Position numbers and translations under genes: made by a program. A DNA stretch of 64,000 nt from Scilla litardierei (lineage: Eukaryota; Streptophyta; Magnoliopsida; Asparagales; Asparagaceae). Below the pieces are notes generated by a model, which was not told the origin of the DNA, made no database searches, and saw nothing but the letters and a program-made list of their open reading frames with translations. Every line of letters begins with the position of its first letter. Position 1 is the stretch's first letter. The DNA is taken from assembly GCA_030789695.1 (NCBI GenBank), contig CM061140.1:173624319-173688318 (forward strand), written 5' to 3'. Positions 47,801-52,800 of this stretch are shown here, in pieces.

Positions 47801-49063
47801 GCGCACAACAATGATTAATAAGATAATAATATAATAAGCAGTTAAGATATCATAGTTTAAAAAAATCTTTGAAACATGCATGCATAACAAATGCGTGCAT
47901 ATAATTTGTAGTAAATGTCCATTTTTATGTTCTACTACCTATTTTACTATAAGATATGTGCACATGATGACTGATGAATAATTCTATTTTCTGTCATAAA
48001 AGCTATATATTGATTACTAAAATACTCTTTTGCGATATTGTTTCTTAAATTTTTCATAAAAACACCAAATTGATTCTTTATTTCAGCATTATGTTTTAAA
48101 AAAATTTACGAACACTTTACATCTGTTATCAAACATGCCATTAAACCTTTGGGAATGGAAAGAGTAGACCCGATCTGTGACGAGGTGGTCATAAATGGTA
48201 TTTATACTACAACTTGAGGGTTAATGTTAAGATGTGATGGATAGTGACACTAAACAGACAAATAAACAAGGTTGGGTGGCAGTAAAACTTTAGCTTATGA
48301 CTTTATTGTTATGTATATGTGAATAATATAATTTGACATATAAATAAGACAACTTGAGGGTGGGGGAGCTATGAAATTCTTCCTAACCTCTCCATAATCC
48401 CAAACTCTGATTTCTACACATGTAAACTACTGGGAGAGAGTAGTAGTAAACAGTTTACATGAAGAGCTACACTTTGTTGAATTTCATTATTACACATGTA
48501 TGCATACCAATATGTTTGCTGGTAAACCAGTAACTCCTTAAACAGTTTTCTGATTCTTTCGCATACTTCTGTCTGTCTGATACTTGAGCTGCTCATTCAT
48601 TTTTAACAGTAATCATGAAGAGAGACCTGAGGTGTCAAATGAAGGCCAACAGCTGGTACCCATGGACATATCTATTGATGATAGTTTTGATAACGGGGAT
48701 GACACATCATGTTCTTATTCAACAGACCAGGCTGACCCTGAAATGTCGAGCTCCCTACACGAGTGGGATAATCAAAAAATCGCATCAGATAATTTGATTT
48801 TAGGCGAGCATGTAGGCGGCATAATGAAGATTGTTCCCCCAGATGTTGACGTGAGTATATAATACAATTTCTGGATCTTCGATTCAAGCAGCTTGTTCAT
48901 TGCTCATCAAACCTTTGGTAACGTGCAGGTAGATGCTGATTACTGGTTTGAACCAGACATAAATGATAGCAGCCTCGCACATATGTGGCGTGAATGTATC
49001 CTTTCTACCGGCAAACATTCGTATACCAACCATGCTCACGCTTGGAAATGCTCAGATTTTTGA
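17618..49063 (+). CDS. E2F: E2F transcription factor (plant E2FA/B/C type), 13 exons over 31 kb
   Basis: Encodes a nuclear E2F that, with a DP partner, binds TTTSSCGC-type sites and is controlled by retinoblastoma-related protein to time S-phase genes. Coding exons: 17618-17821, 20331-20517, 20697-20741, 20839-20924, 21039-21127, 21207-21261, 34386-34438, 34502-34549, 34653-34701, 34789-34854, 34928-35004, 48610-48850, 48929-49063. Every recognised junction is GT...AG and in frame, giving about 444 codons, normal for plant E2Fs. The winged-helix DNA-binding domain is at about residues 140-205 ([20 protein letters not shown]). The dimerisation helix is at about 207-255 and the marked box at about 258-319 ([19 protein letters not shown]). 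An acidic C-terminus carries the D-Y-W motif (residues 404-406) typical of the RB-binding region. Introns 6 and 11 exceed 13 kb because of nested retrotransposons. The C-terminal exon has an alternative reading ending at 49314. Confidence 0.93.
18839..19745 (-). mobile_element. Helitron (C) in E2F intron 1, minus strand
   Basis: On the minus strand it starts TCTATTATACAATTGACGAC at 19745 after an A and ends with the hairpin CCGTGCCC/GGGCACGG (18850-18868), spacer GTTATGA and CTAG (18839-18842). Both ends match Helitron A's family. A second copy of the 5' end occurs inside at 18932, so 18839-18932 could be a 94-bp mini-copy sharing the 3' end. The base after CTAG is A rather than the usual T, a weak point. 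No coding capacity. Confidence 0.55.
19746..20330 (+). other. Rest of E2F intron 1
   Basis: AT-rich intronic sequence ending in the acceptor TGCCTTACAG (20321-20330). No embedded gene or element end recognised. Confidence 0.6.
20331..20517 (+). CDS. E2F: E2F exon 2
   Basis: Opens [10 protein letters not shown], rich in Q, E and K, and ends with a basic [11 protein letters not shown] stretch that may act as a nuclear signal. Donor G/GTAAAT at 20518, phase 1. Confidence 0.85.
20697..20741 (+). CDS. E2F: E2F exon 3
   Basis: 45 nt giving [14 protein letters not shown], which leads into the DNA-binding domain. Acceptor TTTTCAG, donor GTAAGC. Confidence 0.88.
   Translation: MLQMLPMVAAMIVL
20839..20924 (+). 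CDS. E2F: E2F exon 4 (DNA-binding domain, first half)
   Basis: [10 protein letters not shown] then [12 protein letters not shown]: the first helices of the E2F winged helix, diagnostic for the family. Confidence 0.93.
21039..21127 (+). CDS. E2F: E2F exon 5 (DNA recognition helix)
   Basis: [18 protein letters not shown] then K-N-R-I-R-W. It carries the R-R-x-Y-D DNA-contact motif shared by E2F and DP proteins. Confidence 0.95.
21207..21261 (+). CDS. E2F: E2F exon 6
   Basis: Ends the DNA-binding domain and starts the dimerisation helix ([11 protein letters not shown]). The donor GTATGA at 21262 opens the 13.1-kb intron 6. Confidence 0.88.
21641..23055 (-). mobile_element. Truncated acidic-protein LTR element (copy 1) in E2F intron 6
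   Basis: Same family as the complete element at 35239-37859. Its LTR (21641-21969, TGATGCATG...ATATCA) shares TTAGGGATTTG, TTCGCACCAAGG, CCTTTCACAGGTT and TGTGGGACTAAACTCA with that element's LTRs. The interior runs in the same order (ACTTCACCTCC.GGTGAAGGTA; acidic reading frame; GGCATGAACG at about 23048) and then stops at a GC-rich sequence. The right half, including primer site and 5' LTR, is missing. Minus orientation. Confidence 0.7.
22117..22470 (-). pseudogene. Glutamate/proline-repeat protein fragment of the acidic LTR element
   Basis: 117 codons rich in E-P and E-L dipeptides ([21 protein letters not shown]), ending L-N-A-F-L-S-F-V-V. The frame at 35627-36334 has the same order of elements, including L-x-N-K-Q-x-L-N-x-F-L-S-F. 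A stop at about 22510 separates it from its upstream part. No known domain recognised. Confidence 0.5.
23259..23648 (-). repeat. 3' LTR of TR-GAG1
   Basis: 390 bp, the left copy on the plus strand. It shares runs such as AGTAGATCGCTC, CTTGAAATATGAGATCAAGT and ACTAAGTCGCTCAATTGG with 25564-25949. Confidence 0.85.
23649..25538 (-). pseudogene. Broken gag of TR-GAG1
   Basis: Minus strand, in order. A coiled-coil N-terminus at 25538-25269 ([20 protein letters not shown]) is followed by a GC-rich glycine/proline linker (about 25230-24700). The gag core lies at 24500-24403 ([17 protein letters not shown]). A helical part at 24256-24056 contains [10 protein letters not shown]. The end has [10 protein letters not shown] and a zinc knuckle near 23860-23820 reading [14 protein letters not shown], where Cys replaces the usual His. 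Frame changes and stops break it. A retroviral-type nucleic-acid-binding capsid precursor is the expected role. Confidence 0.75.
24700..25230. repeat. GC-rich degenerate repeat in the TR-GAG1 gag linker
   Basis: Repeated GGCCCC/GGGGGCGG blocks with palindromic cores such as GGCGGGCCC and GCCGCCCCC. All six frames are long and open because of the composition; only the gag frame on the minus strand is likely to have been used. It makes a sharp GC island in an AT-rich intron. Confidence 0.7.
25564..25949 (-). repeat. 5' LTR of TR-GAG1
   Basis: 386 bp. The minus-strand primer site lies directly beside it at 25549-25560. Confidence 0.85.
26464..26807 (-). repeat. 5' LTR of TR-GAG3
   Basis: 344 bp, TG...CA, with ATATAAAGG-type elements (near 26590 and 26701). 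Its right end coincides with the Copia target site, so the exact boundary is inferred. Confidence 0.5.
26809..27473 (+). repeat. 5' LTR of the intron 6 Copia
   Basis: 665 bp, TGTTGGGTGG...TCCCATCA. Contains ACCATTTTGGGTGAGAT and a leader ending at the primer site. Confidence 0.93.
27519..28238 (+). pseudogene. Copia gag
   Basis: 239 codons from M-M-E-T-K-N-V. It has the UBN2-type gag fold ([38 protein letters not shown]), as in TNT1/Tork polyproteins. A single-base frame change near 28178 takes the natural reading from this frame into the next; the last 20 or so codons here are off-frame. The zinc knuckle [14 protein letters not shown] is in the pol frame at about 28205-28250. Confidence 0.88.
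28256..30223 (+). pseudogene. Copia protease, integrase and start of reverse transcriptase
   Basis: 655 codons. Aspartic protease motif D-S-G-A at residues 52-55. The GAG-pre-integrase/zinc region follows (L-W-H-N-R-L-S-H, then C-A-H-C). The integrase core has the expected acidic residues (D-V-C-G-P; T-D-N-G-G-E-Y; a late E in the L-I-E-R-V-R helix). The RT begins near residue 600 ([10 protein letters not shown]). A TAA at 30221-30223 cuts the frame inside the RT; the same frame resumes at once. The frame is otherwise open and the motifs conserved. Confidence 0.92.
30239..31510 (+). pseudogene. Copia reverse transcriptase and RNase H
   Basis: 423 codons continuing the pol frame after the internal stop. 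[12 protein letters not shown], then the catalytic Y-V-D-D-M-L-I. RNase H: D-S-D-M-A-G-D, S-T-S-G-Y, and T-E-A-D-F-I-A. It ends 15 bp before the 3' LTR. Confidence 0.93.
31526..32188 (+). repeat. 3' LTR of the intron 6 Copia
   Basis: 663 bp, almost identical to 26809-27473. The plus orientation places its termination signals in the sense direction of E2F. Confidence 0.93.
32194..32815 (-). mobile_element. Possible LTR-element fragment with a Met primer site
   Basis: GCTATGATACCAA (about 32625-32637) is, on the minus strand, a one-mismatch Met primer site. To its right (about 32640-32815) is an LTR-like stretch with a TATA-type CTATATAG. No coding region or second LTR found, so this is a weak call. 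Confidence 0.3.
32816..34385 (+). other. Right part of E2F intron 6
   Basis: AT-rich, with no coding or terminal-repeat structure seen. Ends in the acceptor CCTTTTGCAG at 34385. Confidence 0.6.
34386..34438 (+). CDS. E2F: E2F exon 7
   Basis: [17 protein letters not shown]: part of the dimerisation helix. Donor GTGAGT, phase 2. Confidence 0.85.
34502..34549 (+). CDS. E2F: E2F exon 8
   Basis: [15 protein letters not shown]: end of the dimerisation helix. Acceptor TTTACTTAG, donor GTAAGT. Confidence 0.85.
34653..34701 (+). CDS. E2F: E2F exon 9
   Basis: [16 protein letters not shown]: start of the marked box, matching the plant E2F pattern (Y/F)-x-T-x-(E/D)-D-I. Confidence 0.88.
34789..34854 (+). 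CDS. E2F: E2F exon 10 (marked box)
   Basis: Carries [10 protein letters not shown] and E-V-P-Y-P-D-E, strongly conserved in E2F marked boxes. Confidence 0.92.
34928..35004 (+). CDS. E2F: E2F exon 11 (marked box end)
   Basis: [17 protein letters not shown]. The donor GTATAT at 35005 opens the 13.6-kb intron 11. Confidence 0.9.
35239..35616 (-). repeat. 3' LTR of the acidic-protein element
   Basis: 378 bp, the same length as its partner; about 7% different by eye. Confidence 0.85.
35627..36334 (-). CDS. Acidic glutamate/proline-repeat protein of a small LTR element
   Basis: 235 codons on the minus strand. Order: N-terminal aromatic/basic part (residues 1-60, [13 protein letters not shown]), then a basic segment. 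Residues about 85-160 are acidic, with [14 protein letters not shown] type runs. The C-terminal part is hydrophobic ([12 protein letters not shown]), ending L-P-S-P-G-G-E-V-L. No known domain. Conservation of the same order in copy 1 argues that it was once translated. The frame is intact here, but expression is unknown. Confidence 0.5.
   Translation of the reverse strand: MDLVVPYHQWSMFRYALHYRYSTKHKYISEAPQAIFKLESKSVVRRRVKREQQTNSSGYRTMGKEQQCKLKLKPSLKINPTPGAQYEFEQELKPDLDPEIETQLESESEPQSEPEPEFNPVHSELEIELDPVLQPEPHLESSVKRAPELFIEVLLDPIEHIEFVIPDSPPLTNKQMLNIFLSFVNCEKLLEDVLLPICIMIHFRVRGRVFSNYQELLISVQVCYFCLPSPGGEVL
36851..37390 (-). CDS. Upstream basic/serine-rich protein of the small LTR element
   Basis: 179 codons starting 77 bp after the primer site, so it is the first frame on the element's RNA. 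Starts [11 protein letters not shown]. It is rich in S, P, R and T, with a basic cluster [11 protein letters not shown]. The last third is GC-rich, with GGCTCGACCGAGCC palindromes. No family recognised. It could be a diverged gag or captured host sequence. Confidence 0.4.
   Translation of the reverse strand: MSPPSTKKPKPQNPTFDDVVFFRQRKSFRRHCQKSPPQTDVRSIVSMVSASTSSDESPYHSLVYHRRIQAPATPTTSATFLATKFTTSVPGEPLRRQPNLFCSSPAPPPASIDAFDHMRSFASLRRSQRKKTRSKTVPKSPKTGGSSVRADLPRLGRAEPVSELNRHCASARSSRPQPD
37482..37859 (-). repeat. 5' LTR of the acidic-protein element
   Basis: 378 bp. Carries TTTATATAGG (near 37710) and TGTGGGACTAAACTCACC, also seen in copy 1 and in 35239-35616. Confidence 0.85.
37860..38286 (+). 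other. E2F intron 11 sequence between elements
   Basis: AT-rich, probably original intron. No element end or gene recognised. Confidence 0.45.
38287..39868 (-). repeat. LTR of a decayed minus-strand Copia, interrupted by the hAT element
   Basis: The right boundary (39868) is TG...CA-like on the minus strand (TGTTGAAAAATATG). It is preceded on the minus strand by the purine tract CGAGGTGGAG (about 39870-39880), so this should be the 3' LTR of the Copia debris at 40000-41530. The left boundary (TGTGAAAGG, 38287) is a guess. The hAT insertion at 38326-39460 splits it. Confidence 0.4.
38326..39460. mobile_element. Non-autonomous hAT element
   Basis: 1135 bp with terminal inverted repeats TAAGGGTGGCAA / TAGGGGTGGCAA and a perfect 8-bp target duplication GGATCCAT (38318-38325, 39461-39468). 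This is diagnostic for hAT superfamily elements with TAGGGGTGGCAA-type ends. The arms are long arrays of GGGTCGGGT on one side and ACCCGACCC on the other, with an AT-rich core (about 38645-38970). A third terminal-like end (TTGCCACCCCTAA, 39120-39132) lies inside. No transposase. Confidence 0.88.
40000..41530 (-). pseudogene. Decayed Copia pol (protease end, integrase, start of RT)
   Basis: Minus-strand reading from right to left. A protease/pre-integrase linker lies at 41530-41340 ([19 protein letters not shown]). The GAG-pre-integrase domain is at 41307-41160 ([14 protein letters not shown]). Integrase is at 41008-40706 ([16 protein letters not shown]). A pol segment leading toward the RT follows at 40397-40140 ([11 protein letters not shown]). 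Many stops; no catalytic RT box remains. Confidence 0.75.
41531..41905. other. Intron 11 spacer with one arm of an inverted repeat
   Basis: No gene. 41848-41908 is the reverse complement, with a few changes, of 48243-48303. Shared runs include GACACTAAACAGACAAATAA-like and AAACAAGGTT. Confidence 0.45.
41906..42475 (-). pseudogene. Copia RT/RNase H fragment
   Basis: The minus strand reads, with frame breaks, [11 protein letters not shown] (about 42455-42420), then further RT segments. It ends with RNase H traces near 42010-41930 including S-W-S-type sequence, [11 protein letters not shown] and E-L-L. It belongs to a different Copia insertion from 40000-41530, since it lies upstream of it yet carries later domains. 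Confidence 0.6.
42496..42855 (-). repeat. 3' LTR of the truncated chromovirus
   Basis: 360 bp, TGGTAGG...CCCATCA. A minus-strand purine tract (GGAGAGTGAGTAG) borders it at 42856-42868. Confidence 0.7.
42906..44044 (-). pseudogene. Chromovirus integrase with chromodomain
   Basis: Minus strand. The zinc-binding end (C-D-V-C-Q-R-H-K) and core start ([11 protein letters not shown]) lie at 44044-43802. The C-terminal domain at 43289-42906 has P-H-Y-V-G-H-F-E-V and [18 protein letters not shown]. It ends in a chromodomain-like [16 protein letters not shown]. The middle of the core (43800-43290) is interrupted by stops. The chromodomain defines the chromovirus clade and is thought to guide insertion to particular chromatin. 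Confidence 0.85.
44234..45090 (-). pseudogene. Chromovirus RT thumb and RNase H
   Basis: The minus strand reads from a [12 protein letters not shown] remnant just after the RT active site (about 45075-45040) through [11 protein letters not shown] and RNase H ([22 protein letters not shown]), ending N-K-A-A-D-A-L-S-R. Broken by frame changes near 44910 and 44422. Confidence 0.85.
45091..45286 (+). repeat. 5' LTR of the mini-Copia
   Basis: 196 bp, TG...CA, unusually short for Copia. Contains CTCCTAATTGAAATCAAGAG and CTAGATACTTCGG in both copies. Confidence 0.85.
45329..45937 (+). pseudogene. Mini-Copia gag
   Basis: M-S-K-G-G-D-N-A then [15 protein letters not shown], the classic Copia gag start. 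It continues after a TAG (45635-45637) with [18 protein letters not shown] and [13 protein letters not shown] second stop is at about 45937. The zinc knuckle near 46090 reads [14 protein letters not shown]; its last cysteine is a tyrosine. Confidence 0.85.
46190..46798 (+). pseudogene. Mini-Copia protease region
   Basis: 202 codons. Aspartic protease motif [12 protein letters not shown] near residue 20 (S for A is normal in Copia), then the linker [16 protein letters not shown] and L-Y-Y-L-D-G. After residue about 150 similarity to Copia is lost, marking the deletion point (about 46640). Confidence 0.8.
47114..47449 (+). repeat. 168-bp tandem duplication and palindromes in the mini-Copia 3' region
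   Basis: GCGTTGACGATCGATTGTGT recurs 168 bp apart (47151 and 47319). Each unit ends in CCCTTGGGTTGGTACCCAAG, and a perfect palindrome GGGTTGGTGCACCAACCC follows at 47441-47458. The minus-strand open frame across it (47007-47426) is a by-product. Confidence 0.8.
47615..47810 (+). repeat. 3' LTR of the mini-Copia
   Basis: 196 bp, the pair of 45091-45286. Confidence 0.85.
47811..48609 (+). other. Right end of E2F intron 11
   Basis: AT-rich, ending in acceptor TTTTTAACAG at 48609. Contains the second arm (48243-48303) of the inverted repeat with 41848-41908. No gene. Confidence 0.55.
48610..48850 (+). CDS. E2F: E2F exon 12 (acidic C-terminal region)
   Basis: 80 codons, rich in D, E and S ([14 protein letters not shown]), ending [12 protein letters not shown]. 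This G-(G/I)-(I/M)-(M/L)-K-I pattern precedes the D-Y-W motif in plant E2Fs. Splices in frame to exon 11 across 13.6 kb. Confidence 0.88.
48929..49063 (+). CDS. E2F: E2F exon 13 (RB-binding motif; C-terminal end uncertain)
   Basis: [11 protein letters not shown] then S-L-A-H-M-W, the transactivation/RB-binding box. Read straight on it stops at 49061-49063. Alternatively a donor at 48990 joins an exon 49169-49314 (in frame, 47 more codons), with AATAAA at 49430-49435 behind. I cannot choose between them. Confidence 0.75.
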   Translation, partial: VDADYWFEPDINDSSLAHMWRECILSTGKHSYTNHAHAWKCSDF

Positions 49064-49429
49064 CACACTATCACTGGAAGGCCTTCTGCTAACATGGATA
49101 TTGATGTGCTTTTTCTGTTTGAATGATAAAAATGTTTCTGCAAATTCCTTTACTCCCATGGAATGCAGAATGGCAGCACATGACAGCTACTTTAGCAATT
49201 GTATTCTGCTACAAACGTTTGCACGCAGACTGGAGGCTTCAAAATGAGATTGAACTTGCAGCGAGGCCGGACTATGATGGGCTAACCCCTCGGGGTGTAG
49301 AGAATATACAGTGACGAAACGGCAGGAAATAGTAGCTGGGGTTGGATGCCTTAGCTTCCTCCCCTAACCCGAGATATGTAAAATTGTAAATATTTATGAT
49401 AGCCCTCATTATTAACCTAAATATTATAG

Positions 49430-49435
49430 AATAAA
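49430..49435 (+). terminator. E2F: Candidate E2F polyadenylation signal
   Basis: AATAAA in an AT-rich stretch 116-370 bp after the possible stop codons. Confidence 0.4.
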
Positions 49436-50800
49436 AGGCTAAAGTTGCTTTAGCAGCTATTTCGAACCATTAGTTGCTCATTCTTTTTTCTTTCCTGGAT
49501 TATGTAGTTGGAAAAATTTGTGTATTCAGTCGGTCATTTCTTTGTTAACAGTTTGATCTGATAATTTTAACAAGCACGTAGTCACAATGCGAGCAGTTTC
49601 CAAGATGCAAGTTTCCTTCCAATTGCTCAGCATGATCATCTTATGGTGGTTGAATTTGCTTTGAAAGTTGTCTAAATAATTAGAACGCAATACGAAATGT
49701 TGGTCGCAGAAACAATCCTTTCGAGGCTAAAAGCATGGACGTGTAGGGATGCAACTAATCGTACTAACTAAAGATATGAAGAACTTTAAGGAGTTTGTTC
49801 ACAACTAAATGGATGCCACTGTTTCTAGTTTTTTTCGGACTTTTGACCAACACAACGATTGCCATGAACCATCAAAGCTCCAGGCGTTCGATTATGCAAT
49901 GAAAAATTACTAAAAATGGAATTAGCTTTTCTGGCATCAGCTTAAGACAGCTAGCACAACTGACATCCCCATTGATTAAACAACAACATTATTTAACTAA
50001 TTTTATTAATCAAATCGGAATGAAATGAGATTGGTATTTTTGGATGCACGCAATGCAAGTATGCCTTTTTAACGGACATAAATCAATTCCCGTACGATTC
50101 CCATCCCAGTTTGTGGGCCGGCACAGACAAAATAATAGCTTTGTGGGCCCTACAAAGCCCACGATGCTCTCAATGATCCACGATCCAATCGCCCGTTTTC
50201 CATTTATTTTTTTCCGAGGGCAATTGGAGGAAAAATATCGAAAAAGAAAAAGAAAAAAAAAGAAATATAATTCAAAATGACTCCGTTTGATTGAGAGACG
50301 ACCGTTCGTGCTGTTCCCTTCTCTTATCCAGACGTTATGGAGCTTTTTGGAAAGCTGCGAGATCGCACGTGGTGGATGATTCGGAAGTAATATAACGGCG
50401 CCGTCAACCGTCTATTGCGTCAACGTTTTAAAATAACGATTGGGATTTCGTGGCCGCTTGTGCTTGCTCCACGTGGGCAGCCAAGTTGAGTCGCCGGCAA
50501 AATCAAAGCATGGAGAGCTTTTTGCCGGAAACCCCTTATAAATATCGATTTTAATGTTTTATCTAAACCGTATATAGTGACTAGTAATCTCATGAATGAA
50601 TATACATCGAGATGACAATCATTTACATATAATGTCCGAGTGATGCACGATTTGCAGATTTAAAATATGAGAGGAATGAAATTGCAAAATTTCTACTTTC
50701 CTGAGTTATTTTTGGAAGAGCCGACAAAAATAACAAAAATCCGATACGTAGAGAAAAAGAAATTCAAAAACGATACGGCTGGGGGCAGCCAAAGGCTCAG
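49436..50800. other. Intergenic region between E2F and the HVA22-like gene
   Basis: No gene with recognisable similarity. Contains short purine tracts (near 50235-50265). The last few hundred bases probably include the promoter of the downstream gene. A (CT)n microsatellite starts near 50804. Confidence 0.5.
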
Positions 50801-51488
50801 CCTCCTCTCTCTCTCTCTCTCCACATCCATTTTAACTTGCCGATCTCCAGAAATCCGACCGGCCGACCGTCCACCGGTCCGTCCACTCACCGGTCCACCG
50901 TCTCCGGCCGCCTCCGGTTCTGTTCATCTCGAGATCCAATAAAATCTTCTATCTCACGCTTCTTCAATCGCCGCAGTCGTCATCCGTCTCTTCTTTTTCC
51001 CACGATAATCTCAGAAAAGGTAGCGATCGCCATTTTTCTAGAATTTGTTATTTGCCCGCTATTATTATTCTTTTTAATTTCCATTTGACTTAGGGTTTAA
51101 GCATTATCCCGATTTTTGTGTTAAAATGTAGAATTTATCATTTTTCTAGGTTTTTTTTGACTAAGTCGTGCGATCTTCTTCGCAATGTGGGAATAAGTTA
51201 AGCAGATTTTGGGGATAATCTTTTTATGTGATAACTTGAATCCAAATTTTGGGGATATACTGCATTTGACATGATTTTTATTTTTTTATTTTCTAATTTT
51301 TAAAAGTGAAGTATGCTTTGATTGATTCTGTTGATTACTTGTTGTGTAAGTCTGTAATTTTTAAATATTAAACACACACAATGTTATTATCATCATTGTT
51401 ATTTTATTTTGAGGTCTTATAGTTGTTCTGATTGTCAAAGTGAGGATTGGGGAGGCATCAGCTGTTTTTACATGTTATACGATTCAAA
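50801..51488 (+). promoter_or_regulatory. 5' leader and leader intron of the HVA22-like gene
   Basis: A CT-repeat (about 50804-50822) and a C/T-rich, GC-richer block (50830-51020) resemble a plant 5' UTR. A donor-like AAAAG/GTAGCG near 51018 suggests a leader intron that ends shortly before the ATG at 51489. Inferred from composition only. Confidence 0.4.
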
Positions 51489-52343
51489 ATGATAGGATCT
51501 TTCCTAACCAAAGCCCTGGCGTAAGTAATTTGGAACTCAACGAATTATTAGTTCAGTTCATGTAATCAATCTTCAATTATGGGGAATTTAAATACTTATG
51601 GCTTCTCTCTGTAATGCACAGATTGGTTCTTGGCTATGCTTATCCCGCTTATGAATGCTTCAAAACTGTGGAATTGAACAAGCCGGAGATTGAACATTTA
51701 CGATTTTGGTGTCAGTATTGGTAGGTTATTTTCCTTATCCATCGAAGACATCTTTCAGTTCTGATTCCTGATCTATATGTTACATACGAAGGATGTCGGT
51801 TGTTCATTTTATCATCTTCTTTTTTTCAGGATTTTAGTTGCTGCACTGACAGTGTTTGAGAGAGTAGGAGAATCTTTCATTTCATGGTAATGTTATTTTT
51901 AAAGCTATGTATGAATGAACAATTTTGCATCAGGGAATTTTGATTTCATGTGATGTTTTGGCTTTTTTCCCGAAGGCTGCCGATGTACAGTGAAGCTAAG
52001 GTAGCATTTTTCATATATCTTTGGTATCCTAAGACAAGGGTATGTCACATGCTCTTTATTTACCGTACTTTATGTTATATGATTAATACATCACTCGCTT
52101 AGACTTTAAAATGATTAACGACAGGGAACAGCATATGTTTATGAAACCTTCTTTCGGCCGTATGTTGCGAAGCATGAGACTGAGATTGATCGTAACTTGC
52201 TCGAATTGAGAACAAGGGCTGGGGACATAGTAGTCCTTTATTCGCAGAGAATTGCGAGCTATGGGCAGACAAGATTTTATGAAATCTTGCAATATGTTGC
52301 TTCACAGTCACAATCACAACCATCAAGGCCCCGGCCTGCTCAG
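51489..52343 (+). CDS. HVA22-like (TB2/DP1 family) membrane protein, 5' five coding exons
   Basis: Coding exons 51489-51520, 51622-51720, 51830-51886, 51976-52039 and 52125-52343, all GT...AG and in frame, give 157 codons. The TB2/DP1/HVA22 domain fills residues about 5-105: Y-A-Y-P-A-Y-E-C-F-K, then W-C-Q-Y-W-I-L-V-A, S-W-L-P-M-Y-S-E-A-K and Y-L-W-Y-P-K-T-R-G. The family shapes ER tubules through paired membrane hairpins; founding HVA22 is ABA- and stress-induced. The S-Q-S-Q-S-Q-P-S-R-P-R-P-A-Q end resembles HVA22i/j-type proteins, whose C-terminal tail is longer. The remaining exon(s) are not seen before the Copia at 52801; reading on into the intron would stop within a few codons. Confidence 0.88.
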
Positions 52344-52800
52344 GTATTTATTGTTTAATATAACCAGACTTTCTCAGTATCTCCTTAATTGGTATACCAT
52401 TATATTTATGAATATATTGCCTTCCATTTTCCTTTATTTTTTTGTCTTTTCTTGTGTGATGCTAAAACTTTGGGTTACTGTTCTTCAGGAGAGCATATGA
52501 TAGATTGAAATAGTTAATTGGTGCATGAATTAGAGTTATGCATACAAACATCTGGTGTGCTTCCTTACACATGTTTATATAAAGCTAGTACGGGTAAGAA
52601 ATAACCAACCAGCATTGGATGGTGTGTGACGCTGTGCAAGTCTCTTAGTGGGTGAAGTCACAAGGATGCATTCTTGTTTCACATCTAAACATTTGATAAA
52701 ATTTCACATATGACTTCTACCGCATGGTTGAATTTTGATAAATCATAGTTGAAGTGATGGTAGCTAGATATGTTCTGCCAAATAAATGAAAAGAACTTCA
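52344..52800 (+). other. Intron or 3' flank of the HVA22-like gene
   Basis: Begins with donor GTATTT. An acceptor-like TTCTTCAG near 52489 would add only three codons before a stop. No clear further exon. Confidence 0.4.

Larger units (their letters stand above)
45091..47810 (+). mobile_element. Pol-less mini-Copia
   Basis: 2720 bp with two 196-bp LTRs (45091-45286 and 47615-47810; TGAGAGCC...CACAACA) and primer site TGGTATCAGAGC (45289-45300). Flanks ATCAT and ATGAT match at four of five bases. It keeps gag and protease but lacks integrase, RT and RNase H. The deleted part is replaced by about 800 bp with a tandem duplication. LTRs differ by about 5% by eye. It sits at the broken edge of the chromovirus. 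Confidence 0.85.
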
